Assembly (NCBI RefSeq): GCF_021483235.1
Contig: NZ_JAKEEC010000018.1
Location: 25,127 to 89,126 of the forward strand
Direction: 5' to 3'
From: Arthrobacter alkaliphilus
GTDB lineage: Bacteria; Actinomycetota; Actinomycetes; Actinomycetales; Micrococcaceae
Length of the DNA stretch: 64,000 nt
Made by a program: the position numbers and the translations under genes. The notes below the pieces were generated by a model, which searched no databases, had not been told where the DNA came from, and was given only the letters and a program-made list of their open reading frames with translations. Every line of letters begins with the position of its first letter. The stretch's first letter is position 1. Positions 9,238 to 16,819 of this stretch are shown here, piece after piece.

Positions 9238-9575
9238 GTGTTTCCCAGATCACCACCCACATCCTGGACACCGGTTCCGGGCGCCCGGCGTCCGGTGTCG
9301 CCGTCGTGCTCTCTGTGCGCGACGGCGACACTTGGCGGCGCGTGGCAAGCGGCACCACCGATGCGGACGGCCGGATCAAGGACCTGGGTCCCGAGAGGGT
9401 CGAGGGCGGCAGTTACCGCCTGAACTTCGCGACCGGCCCGTATTACAAGGCCCAGGGCGTGGACACCTTTTTCCCGGAAGTGGACCTGAGCTTTACGGTG
9501 TCCGACGCCGGCGAGCACTACCACGTGCCGCTCCTGCTGAGCCCTTTCGCCTTCTCGACGTATCGAGGAAGTTAG
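9234..9575 (+). CDS. uraH: 5-hydroxyisourate hydrolase (transthyretin-like)
   Basis: The 113-residue protein hydrolyses 5-hydroxyisourate to OHCU, the step before UraD. It begins SQITTHILDTGSGRPA, contains the conserved ATGPYY-type region (FATGPYYKAQG) and YHVPLLLSPFAFSTY, and ends with the four-residue YRGS motif that defines this enzyme against vertebrate transthyretin. The ATG at 9234 overlaps the uraD TGA by 3 bp within an ATGA. The stop codon overlaps the stop of the convergent SDR gene by 4 bp, leaving no room for a terminator between them. Confidence 0.96.
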   Translation: MSVSQITTHILDTGSGRPASGVAVVLSVRDGDTWRRVASGTTDADGRIKDLGPERVEGGSYRLNFATGPYYKAQGVDTFFPEVDLSFTVSDAGEHYHVPLLLSPFAFSTYRGS

Positions 9576-10354
9576 TCGATCGGGGTGACGTACGCTCCGG
9601 AAATTCCGCCATCAACCATGAAGGTCGACGCGGTGATGAACGAGGCGTCGTCGCTCGCAAGGAAGGCCACCGACGCGGCCAGTTCCTCGGGCTCGGCGAA
9701 GCGTCCCAAGGGCACATGGACCAAGCGGCGCGCTGCCCGCTCCGGATCGGAGGCGAAGAGTTCCTTCAGCAACGGGGTGTTAACCGGTCCGGGGCACAAG
9801 GCGTTGATCCGGACACCCTTGCGGGCGAATTCGACGCCGAGCTCGCGGGTCATTGCCAGCACGCCGCCTTTGGAAGCGCTGTAGGAGATCTGCGATGTCG
9901 CCGCGCCCATCACGGCCACAAAAGACGCGGTGTTGATAATCGAGCCTTTGCCCTGCTCCAACATGTACGGCAGCGCGTATTTGCAGCAGTAATAGACACT
10001 GGTCAGGTTCACCTCCTGGACCCGGCGCCAGGCGTCGATTCCGGTGTCGAGGATCGAGGCATCGTCCGGAGGCGAAATGCCCGCGTTGTTGAACGCGATA
10101 TCCACGCTGCCGTAGTGGCTCTTGGCGGCGGCGAAGAGGTCGATGACTTCCTGCTCGTCCGTGACGTTGACCTTCACGAAGATGCCATCAACGGCGGCCG
10201 CTGCTGCTTCTCCGGCTGCGGGATCGATATCGGCGATGACCACGTTGGCACCCTCCGAGGCGAAACGCTTGGCCGTGGCCAAGCCGATCCCGCTGCCACC
10301 GCCGGTGATGACGGCGGTGCGGTCCTTGAGGCGGTTTGAAATGAATTCGGTCAT
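9572..10354 (-). CDS. Short-chain dehydrogenase/reductase of a gamma-glutamylation operon
   Basis: The 260-residue classical SDR has the dinucleotide motif TGGGSGIG near the N-terminus, NNAG, and the catalytic SYSASKGG (Tyr-x3-Lys), and ends with the usual MVDGG region. The frame is open much further upstream, but the ATG at 10354 has AAGGAGA and gives the normal SDR length. It is the last gene of the minus-strand operon with the ligase, PuuD-like hydrolase and aldehyde dehydrogenase. No flavin amine oxidase (PuuB) is present, so this SDR may oxidise an alcohol end of the gamma-glutamylated substrate. That role is an inference. Confidence 0.85.
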   Translation of the reverse strand: MTEFISNRLKDRTAVITGGGSGIGLATAKRFASEGANVVIADIDPAAGEAAAAAVDGIFVKVNVTDEQEVIDLFAAAKSHYGSVDIAFNNAGISPPDDASILDTGIDAWRRVQEVNLTSVYYCCKYALPYMLEQGKGSIINTASFVAVMGAATSQISYSASKGGVLAMTRELGVEFARKGVRINALCPGPVNTPLLKELFASDPERAARRLVHVPLGRFAEPEELAASVAFLASDDASFITASTFMVDGGISGAYVTPID

Positions 10355-10395
10355 GGTGATCTCTCCTTGAATGATGGGGTTCAAAGTCGGTGGGT

Positions 10396-11760
10396 TCAGT
10401 GCGCGATAAAGACGTTTTTTACTTCGCTGAAGGAATCGAGCGCGTCCGGACCCAGCTCGCGGCCGAGGCCCGATTGCTTGAAGCCGCCGAACGGCGTCGA
10501 ATACCGGACTGAAGAGTGCGAGTTCACCGAGAGGTTTCCGGCATCCACTCCACGGGCCACGCGCAAGGCCCGGCCGATGTCTTGTGTCCAGATGGATCCG
10601 GAGAGTCCGTATTCGGTGTCGTTGGCGATCCGCACCGCGTCCGCCTCGTCGTTGAAAGGTACGACGACGACCACGGGTCCGAAGATCTCTTCCCGCACTG
10701 CGCGGTCGTCGAAGGAATCGGGAGCCAGGACGGTGGGCGGGAACCAGAATCCCGGCCCTTCGGGCACCTCGCCCTGGAAGGCTATGGGCGCTCCCGAGGG
10801 CACAAAGCCCGCAACGGTTTCCCTTTGCCGGGCGGAAATCAGCGGCCCCATGACCGTACTTTCGTCCGTCGGGTCGCCGACTTTGACGGCCCGGACCGCG
10901 GGTTCCAGTAGTTCCAAAAAGCTGTCGTAGGCCGATTTTTCGACGAGGATCCGGGACCTGGCACAGCAGTCCTGGCCGGCGTTGTCGAACGCGCCACCGG
11001 GAGCGGCAGCAGCAGCGGCCTGAAGGTCGGCGTCGGCGAACACGATGTTCGCGCTCTTGCCACCCAACTCGAGCGTCACGCGCTTCACTTGTTCGGCACA
11101 ACCGGCCATGATCTGCTTGCCGACCTGGGTGGACCCGGTGAAGACGACCTTTCGCACCGCCGGGTGGGTAACGAAGCGTTCCCCCACTACGGAACCCTTC
11201 CCCGGGATGATCGTCAGCACGCCGTCGGGCAGTCCGGCCTCGCGGGCGAGCTCACCCAGCCTTATCGCGGTCAGCGGCGTAATTTCCGCAGGCTTGAGCA
11301 CCACGGTGTTGCCTGCCGCAAGCGCCGGAGCGAATCCCCACGCCGCGATCGGCATGGGAAAGTTCCACGGCACAATGACGCCTACCACGCCGAGTGGCTC
11401 GTGGAACGTCACATCGAGGCCGCCGGCAACGGGGATCTGCCGCCCGAAGTGCCGCTCGGGAGCCGCCGAGTAGTAATTGATGACGTCGCGTGCATTGCCT
11501 GCTTCCCAGCGGGCGTTGCCGATCGTGTGTCCCGCATTGCGGACTTCCAGTTGCGCGAGGTTTTCGAGGTCGGCGTCGACGGCGGCAGCGAACCGGCGCA
11601 AGAGGAGCGCCCGGTCCGACGGCGACACCTTCCGCCAGGTCTCAAAGGCAGCAGCCGCGCGGGCAATCAGGGTGTCGGTCTCGGCGAGGGATGCCAGTTC
11701 AACAGTTTCAAGGAACTCCTCGGTGGCCGGATTGATAATGTCAAAAGTCGTGGCGGTCAC
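10396..11760 (-). CDS. Aldehyde dehydrogenase (PuuC-like)
   Basis: The 454-residue NAD(P)-dependent aldehyde dehydrogenase has WNFPMPI, the FTGSTQVGK loop, the general base Glu231 in LELGGKS and the catalytic Cys265 in GQDCCARSR. Length is slightly short for the family but all catalytic blocks are present. Its start overlaps the upstream PuuD-like gene by 4 bp, so it belongs to the same operon. By analogy with the gamma-glutamylated putrescine pathway it should oxidise a gamma-glutamylated aldehyde to the acid before PuuD hydrolysis. The exact substrate cannot be read from sequence. Confidence 0.9.
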   Translation of the reverse strand: MTATTFDIINPATEEFLETVELASLAETDTLIARAAAAFETWRKVSPSDRALLLRRFAAAVDADLENLAQLEVRNAGHTIGNARWEAGNARDVINYYSAAPERHFGRQIPVAGGLDVTFHEPLGVVGVIVPWNFPMPIAAWGFAPALAAGNTVVLKPAEITPLTAIRLGELAREAGLPDGVLTIIPGKGSVVGERFVTHPAVRKVVFTGSTQVGKQIMAGCAEQVKRVTLELGGKSANIVFADADLQAAAAAAPGGAFDNAGQDCCARSRILVEKSAYDSFLELLEPAVRAVKVGDPTDESTVMGPLISARQRETVAGFVPSGAPIAFQGEVPEGPGFWFPPTVLAPDSFDDRAVREEIFGPVVVVVPFNDEADAVRIANDTEYGLSGSIWTQDIGRALRVARGVDAGNLSVNSHSSVRYSTPFGGFKQSGLGRELGPDALDSFSEVKNVFIAH

Positions 11761-12557
11761 GCCCAGCTCCTTTCTGTGGGTTTGAAGTCCATGGAGGCAT
11801 TGCGGCGCTCAGCGTGGGGTTCACCGTCACGGTACCTTCTGGCGGCCTCAACGAATCCTTCGAAGAGGCGCAAGTCGGAACGATTTTGTTCCGGATGAAA
11901 TTGAACGCCCAACGCCCAGCTTCCTCGGGTCGACTCGACTGCTTCGATCGTGCCGTCCGCTGCCCGCGCGGTGACGCAAAGGCCTTCGGCAACCCGGTCC
12001 AGGATCTGGTGGTGATAGACGGGCGCGGATGCTCTTTCGCCTAGAAGCTCAGCGCTGATGCTGCCCGGTTCGGTGCGGAACTCCACCTCGCCGTAAACTC
12101 CCGGAGCGGGTTGGTAGTCCGCCTCGGGCAGCACATCCGGCACATGCTGGATGAGGTTTCCGCCCAAGGCCACGTTCAGGATTTGCGCGCCGCGGCAGAT
12201 TGCGAAGAGCGGAACCCCTTTCTCCAATGCAGCCAGCGTCAAAGCGATGTCGTGCTTATCCCGGGCGGGCTGGCTGCGGGTGGTCGGGTGGGGCTCGGCG
12301 TCGTAATTTCCGGGATCGACGTCGGCTCCTCCCACCACGATCAAGCCATCCACGAGGTCAAGGACGGAGGTATCGGTGCCGATGGGCGGCAGCAGGAGCG
12401 GGGTGCCGCCTGCTGCCACTACGGCTTCCAAATATGTTGCCGGCAGCACCGCCGCCCCCGCGTCCCAAACCCCCCACTTCGCGTTTTGGAGGTAGGTGGT
12501 CAAGGCGATCCTCGGCCGACGGTCCGGACTTGGCGCCGGATTCCCATTTCGAGCCAT
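11757..12557 (-). CDS. puuD: Gamma-glutamyl hydrolase of class I amidotransferase fold (PuuD-like, peptidase C26)
   Basis: The 266-residue protein hydrolyses gamma-glutamyl amides such as gamma-glutamyl-GABA, freeing glutamate and the product acid. The nucleophile is Cys121 in FAICRGAQILN, the catalytic His is in VQFHPEQ, and the oxyanion region is GGADVDP. It is a stand-alone glutaminase-type domain without a synthase partner. It sits 5 bp after the ligase gene and overlaps the aldehyde dehydrogenase start. The final 20 residues (after ARRYRDGEPH) extend past the usual fold. Confidence 0.9.
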   Translation of the reverse strand: MARNGNPAPSPDRRPRIALTTYLQNAKWGVWDAGAAVLPATYLEAVVAAGGTPLLLPPIGTDTSVLDLVDGLIVVGGADVDPGNYDAEPHPTTRSQPARDKHDIALTLAALEKGVPLFAICRGAQILNVALGGNLIQHVPDVLPEADYQPAPGVYGEVEFRTEPGSISAELLGERASAPVYHHQILDRVAEGLCVTARAADGTIEAVESTRGSWALGVQFHPEQNRSDLRLFEGFVEAARRYRDGEPHAERRNASMDFKPTERSWA

Positions 12558-12562
12558 CGTCC

Positions 12563-13975
12563 CTACAGCCTTTCGAAACCGCGGCGGAGCTCCCAGTCCG
12601 TGATGGCGGACTCAAAAGCTGCCAGTTCGACGTCGGCGTAGTTCACGTAGTGCCGCACCACGTCCTCGCCGAAAACTTCCTTGGCGATCACGGAGTTGGC
12701 GAACAGATCCCGCGCTTCCCGCATGGTCGTCGGCACGGTAGGAGCGCCGGAAGTGTAGGCATTGCCGGTTGTCGCAGGTTCGAGCTCGAGCTCATTTTCG
12801 ATTCCGTACAGCCCTCCGGCGAGCATGGCCGACAACGCCAAATACGGGTTCACGTCGCCACCCGGCAGCCGGTTTTCCAGCCGCGCGCTTTGACCGTGCC
12901 CCACGAGGCGCACCGAGCATGTGCGGTTGTCGAGGCCCCAGGCCACCGCGGTGGGGGCGAAAGAGCCTTTGACGAACCGCTTGTAGGAGTTGATGTTGGG
13001 AGCGTAAAAGAGCGTGAATTCCCGCATCGTGGCCAGCACGCCGGCGATGAAGTGATCGTAGGTCTTGGTGCGGGCGCCGGTGGCGTCGTCCCAGAAAACC
13101 AGTTGGTCATCGAGTCCGCGAAGGGACAAGTGGATGTGGCAGGAATTGCCCTCCCGCTGGTTGGGCTTTGCCATGAACGTGATGGATTGGCCCAGCTCGT
13201 GCGCGATGTCCTTGGCCGCGGTCTTGTAGACGGAATGGTTGTCCGCCGTGGTGACTACTTCGTCGTACTTGAACGCGATCTCGTGCTGGCCGAGGTTGCA
13301 CTCGCCCTTGGCCGATTCGACAGTCATGCCGGCTCGGTACATCTCGTTCCGGATCCGGCGGAGCAGGGGCTCCACGCGGCCGGAGCCCAGGAGCGAGTAG
13401 TCCACGTTGTATTGGTTGGCGGGAGTGAGGTTCTTGTAGTCCAGGTCCCACGCTTGCTCGTAGGAGTCGTTGTAGACCACGAACTCGAGCTCGGTTCCGG
13501 CAAGTGCCTTCCAACCGCGCTCGGCTGCCTTGGCCGTTTGGCGCTTGAGCATGGCCCGGGGCGAAACGGAGACCGGCGTGCCATCGGTCGTAGACAGATC
13601 GCACTGGATCAGCACACTCCCCTCGCGATAGGGAAGGATGCGGATCGTGTCCAGGTCCAGGTCGAAGAGCATGTCTCCGTAACCCTTTTCCCACGAGGAA
13701 ATGTCGTAGCCATCCACGGTGTTCATTTCGGTGTCCACGGCGAGGAGGTAGTTGCAGCCCTCTGTGCCATGTTCCAGGACGGAATCCAGGAAGAATTGCG
13801 CGTGGAAGAGCTTGCCCTGCAACCTGCCCTGCATGTCGGTGAAGCCAAGAATGACGGTGTCTATGGAGCCATTGCCAATCTGCGCTTTGAGCTGCTCGAC
13901 GCTGAGCATACGGTCATTGCGCGGGTGGACGGTGGTGGATATCTCATTCGGATTGTCGTTCATTGTCACGCTCAT
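12563..13975 (-). CDS. Glutamine-synthetase-family gamma-glutamyl-amine ligase (GlnA4/PuuA-like)
   Basis: The 470-residue GS-fold protein probably ligates glutamate to an amine with ATP instead of making glutamine. Recognisable blocks are GTELEFVVYND (metal-binding Glu residues), the stretch KPNQREGNSCHIHLSL (canonical ATP/glutamate region) and SVRLVGHGQSARLENRLPGGDVNPYLALSAML. The tyrosine adenylylation loop of true GlnA is absent, as in PuuA, IpuC and GlnA4 relatives. Its start overlaps the regulator stop (ATGA). Operon partners show its product is later oxidised and hydrolysed. Putrescine, ethanolamine and alkylamines are the candidate substrates. Confidence 0.9.
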   Translation of the reverse strand: MSVTMNDNPNEISTTVHPRNDRMLSVEQLKAQIGNGSIDTVILGFTDMQGRLQGKLFHAQFFLDSVLEHGTEGCNYLLAVDTEMNTVDGYDISSWEKGYGDMLFDLDLDTIRILPYREGSVLIQCDLSTTDGTPVSVSPRAMLKRQTAKAAERGWKALAGTELEFVVYNDSYEQAWDLDYKNLTPANQYNVDYSLLGSGRVEPLLRRIRNEMYRAGMTVESAKGECNLGQHEIAFKYDEVVTTADNHSVYKTAAKDIAHELGQSITFMAKPNQREGNSCHIHLSLRGLDDQLVFWDDATGARTKTYDHFIAGVLATMREFTLFYAPNINSYKRFVKGSFAPTAVAWGLDNRTCSVRLVGHGQSARLENRLPGGDVNPYLALSAMLAGGLYGIENELELEPATTGNAYTSGAPTVPTTMREARDLFANSVIAKEVFGEDVVRHYVNYADVELAAFESAITDWELRRGFERL

Positions 13976-14706
13976 TTCAGTAGTCCCTTGAGTAGTGCGG
14001 CAGTGGCCTCGCAGTGCAATTCCATGACGCTTCGGGCTGCTGCAGGCTCGCCGTCGAGGATGGCCTGCACTATCAATCGATGTTCTTGGTTTGAATGTTC
14101 GATATTCCGTTGCAGAAAGGGGATTTCCGCGAGGAATTCATGGATCTTTGTCTGAATGGTGGTGCTGGCTTTACTGAGTTCCGAGGACCCCGCGACGGCG
14201 GAGAAGGCCAGGTGGAGGCGGGCATCCGCTTGCCTGTACTCCACCGGTGAACCCGCGTTTTCAACTTCAGCCAAGGAATCAGTGAGGAGCCGGCGCTGAT
14301 CCTCGCTCAGCCGCATCGAGGCCGCCCGCTGGCAGGCACCAGGTTCAATCACCGAGCGGAAGATGAGGATGTCGCTCATTTCCTCCTGGCGGTCCTTGTT
14401 GCCGGGACGCTCCGGCGGCCGTGCGTTGCCGACCGGCTCCACGATGGTTCCGCCGCCCCTCCCCCGGACGGTCGTGACGAAGCCCGCCGCACGCAGCGCG
14501 CTGATCGCTTCCCGCAACGTCGCCCGGGAGACCTGCATACGCTCTGCCAGATCCCGCTCGGGCGGGAGCCGTTCGCCGGTCTTGAAGATCCCCAACTGTA
14601 TTGCCGATCCCAGGTGCTCGACGCAAGACTCGAAGGCCATGTGTCCGCGCGCCGGAAGCAAGACCGCCTCCAGCAGGGGCGATTCCATCGGTTCGGCAAA
14701 CAACAT
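13972..14706 (-). CDS. FadR-type GntR-family regulator
   Basis: The 244-residue regulator has an N-terminal winged helix (LPPERDLAERMQVSRATLREAISALRAAGFV, with the wing RGRGGGTIV) at about residues 35-90 and a C-terminal all-helical FCD ligand domain. It lies inside the gamma-glutamylation operon between the permease and the ligase, so it is likely its local regulator, with the amine or an intermediate as effector. The palindrome at 16393-16410 upstream of the permease is the best candidate operator. An alternative start six codons later (MESPLLEAV) is possible. Confidence 0.88.
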   Translation of the reverse strand: MLFAEPMESPLLEAVLLPARGHMAFESCVEHLGSAIQLGIFKTGERLPPERDLAERMQVSRATLREAISALRAAGFVTTVRGRGGGTIVEPVGNARPPERPGNKDRQEEMSDILIFRSVIEPGACQRAASMRLSEDQRRLLTDSLAEVENAGSPVEYRQADARLHLAFSAVAGSSELSKASTTIQTKIHEFLAEIPFLQRNIEHSNQEHRLIVQAILDGEPAAARSVMELHCEATAALLKGLLK

Positions 14707-14728
14707 TGGGAGCCTTCCTTGTTGGGAG

Positions 14729-14754
14729 GCCGCCGGCGGGGAACCGCCGGCGGC
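14729..14754 (-). terminator. GC-rich hairpin between permease and regulator genes
   Basis: An 11-bp perfect stem (GCCGCCGGCGG with its complement) closes a GGAA tetraloop. It sits 11 bp after the permease stop and 22 bp before the regulator start. No T-tract follows, so it may be a partial terminator or a processing/stability element that sets the permease and enzyme mRNA levels apart. Confidence 0.65.
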
Positions 14755-14765
14755 CCGCGAGTGTG

Positions 14766-16310
14766 CTAATTGAGCAGCTTATCCGCGTCAATCGTCAGGT
14801 GCTCCTGCTCGGCACTCGACATGAACGTCCGGCGCCCCGTGGTGTACCAAAGAACGGTCGCAAGAAGGAAGACGACCACGACGGCGACTGGCGCGTAGTT
14901 GAAGGTGTCGATGGTGATATCCGCGACCGGCGGAAGGACGAACAGAATCACGATGATGGCGACCCACACAATCGCCGTCCAGTTGATGATAGGACTCCAT
15001 TTCCCGAGGTGCCATGGACCGGGCACGAAGTTCTCGTTGAGCCTGCGGAGCAACACCGGGGTGATGTACGCGATGTAGAGGCCGATGACGGCGACGCTCG
15101 TCACTGCGAAATACGCGGTTGTGTTGAACAGGGCGGGTGAGGCGAGCACGATCGCGCAGCCAACGCAGAGCCAAATGGAATTGGTGGGCGTGCCGCTCCG
15201 GGCGTTGACTTTCGCCCAGATGCGGGAGCCCGGCAATGCATTGTCGCGGGAGAAAGCGTACGTCATGCGCGAATTTGCCGTCACGGACGCCATGCCGCAG
15301 AAGAACTGTGCTCCCACCACGATGGCGAGGAGGAACTTCGCCACGTCGGGGTTGCCCAGTGCATCCAGGAAGATCTGGGCCGGGGGCAATCCGGTGGCCG
15401 TGGCGCCAAGCGCGGTGAGGCCTTCCTCTGAACCGTCCGGTATGGCCGCGACGAGTGAGTAGAGCAGGATCCAGCCGCCAATGATTGAGATGACCACGCT
15501 CATGACGATCCCCTTCGGGGCCGCGATGGCTGCATTCTTGGTCTCTTCTGCAACGTGGGCCGAAGCGTCGTAGCCCGTATAGGTGTACTGCGACATCAGC
15601 AGGCCCATGAGGAAGACGTACGGCCCGAAAGTGAAGCCGGTTTCGTTGTGCCACGCCGTCATCGTCCAGTCGAAGGACTGGTGCCGGGTAGGCATGATCC
15701 ACAGGGCAGCCACGATGATCGCGACGCCCACGATGTGCCACCACGCGGAGACATTGGACAGGAAACTGACAATCTTGACGCCGAAACTGTTGAGCAGGGC
15801 GTGGATGACCATCAGCACGACGAACAATGCGAAGGTAGCGCCAGCGGTGGGCTCGACGCCGAAAGTCAGTGCCGCGAAGGCCATCATCGTGGTGGCGCAG
15901 CCAAAGTCGATCGCGGCCGTGACAGCCACTTCACCGAGGAAGTTGAACCAGCCGACATACCAGGCCCAGGCCCTCTTATTGCGTTTTGCCAGCCTGCCGG
16001 CCCAGAAATACAAACCGCCGGCCGTGGGGTACCGGGAGCAAACCTCGGCCATGGAAAGGGCGACGGTCAGAACCAGGAGTCCGACGATGGGCCAACCGAG
16101 GTTGATGGCGGCCGGGCCGCCGGACTTGAGCGCGATGCTGAAGGAGGTGATGCAGCCAGCCAAGATCGAAATGATGGAAAAGGAGACTGCGAAGTTGGAG
16201 AAGCCGGACATGCCGCGGTGCAGCTCTTGCTTGTAGCCAAGCTCGGCGAGGGCCGCAGCATCTGCGTCTTGCACAGCCTGCACCTCAGCTGCCGTAGAAC
16301 GATCACTCAT
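14766..16310 (-). CDS. APC-superfamily amino acid/amine permease
   Basis: The 514-residue integral membrane protein has about 12 predicted helices. It opens with the family stretch ELHRGMSGFSNFAVSFSIISIL and carries YTYTGYDASAHVAEETKNA, a region typical of the amino acid-choline (ACT) branch of the APC superfamily that includes GABA and choline permeases. It is the first gene of the minus-strand operon and so is the likely importer of the amine handled by the downstream ligase. The C-terminal 40 residues are hydrophilic and cytoplasmic. Confidence 0.88.
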   Translation of the reverse strand: MSDRSTAAEVQAVQDADAAALAELGYKQELHRGMSGFSNFAVSFSIISILAGCITSFSIALKSGGPAAINLGWPIVGLLVLTVALSMAEVCSRYPTAGGLYFWAGRLAKRNKRAWAWYVGWFNFLGEVAVTAAIDFGCATTMMAFAALTFGVEPTAGATFALFVVLMVIHALLNSFGVKIVSFLSNVSAWWHIVGVAIIVAALWIMPTRHQSFDWTMTAWHNETGFTFGPYVFLMGLLMSQYTYTGYDASAHVAEETKNAAIAAPKGIVMSVVISIIGGWILLYSLVAAIPDGSEEGLTALGATATGLPPAQIFLDALGNPDVAKFLLAIVVGAQFFCGMASVTANSRMTYAFSRDNALPGSRIWAKVNARSGTPTNSIWLCVGCAIVLASPALFNTTAYFAVTSVAVIGLYIAYITPVLLRRLNENFVPGPWHLGKWSPIINWTAIVWVAIIVILFVLPPVADITIDTFNYAPVAVVVVFLLATVLWYTTGRRTFMSSAEQEHLTIDADKLLN

Positions 16311-16392
16311 GATTATTCTCTTTCTAAACGGACGGGGGAACGGGCCGGCACCGTTCGCATCGATAGTGACCTACTTCACATACGGCTGTCAA

Positions 16393-16410
16393 TGGTCTGA
16401 CTTCAGACCA
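16393..16410. promoter_or_regulatory. Palindrome TGGTCTGA-CT-TCAGACCA upstream of permease operon
   Basis: This perfect inverted repeat has 8-bp arms and a 2-bp centre. It lies 83 bp from the permease start and 36 bp before the small membrane protein gene on the other strand. The TGGTnnnnACCA-like core resembles operators of FadR-type GntR regulators, and one such regulator is encoded in the operon. Binding is inferred. Confidence 0.55.
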
Positions 16411-16445
16411 CAAAACTATTTCTTCGAAACGGTAGGCTGGAAGAC

Positions 16446-16757
16446 ATGGTTTCTGAGGACAGCGCCCCCGAGCGCCGCGACATCACGGTCCGCCGCGCGC
16501 CGAAGTTCGTTCCGTTCATGGCATTGGGCGGGATCCTCGGCATCATCGTCGCAGCGTTCGTGGCGTACGGGATCCCCGGCGACGAGAGTTTTGACACCGG
16601 GGCAGTCTTCGGATTCTTCCTCGTGTCATTCGCCGCAGGCGGAGTGCTGCTCGGTGCCATCGCGGCCCTCATCCTCGACAAGCTCAGCGTGCGGCGCACC
16701 CGGCGTGCCGTCGTCGAGGCCATTCCGAGCCCCACAGAGGACGACGCCGAGGCATAG
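16446..16757 (+). CDS. Small conserved actinobacterial membrane protein
   Basis: The 103-residue protein has a charged N-terminus (RRDITVRRAPKF) and two predicted membrane helices at roughly residues 22-42 and 52-76. A basic segment (LSVRRTRRAVVEA) and an acidic tail follow. Short proteins of this shape occur upstream of purF in Micrococcaceae, and the gap to purF is 62 bp. No catalytic motif is visible and the function is unknown to me. Confidence 0.75.
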   Translation: MVSEDSAPERRDITVRRAPKFVPFMALGGILGIIVAAFVAYGIPGDESFDTGAVFGFFLVSFAAGGVLLGAIAALILDKLSVRRTRRAVVEAIPSPTEDDAEA

Positions 16758-16819
16758 GATCCCGGTCACAATGCCGCGTGGGGGAAGGTACCACGCCAAC
16801 ATCATGCGACAATTGACCA

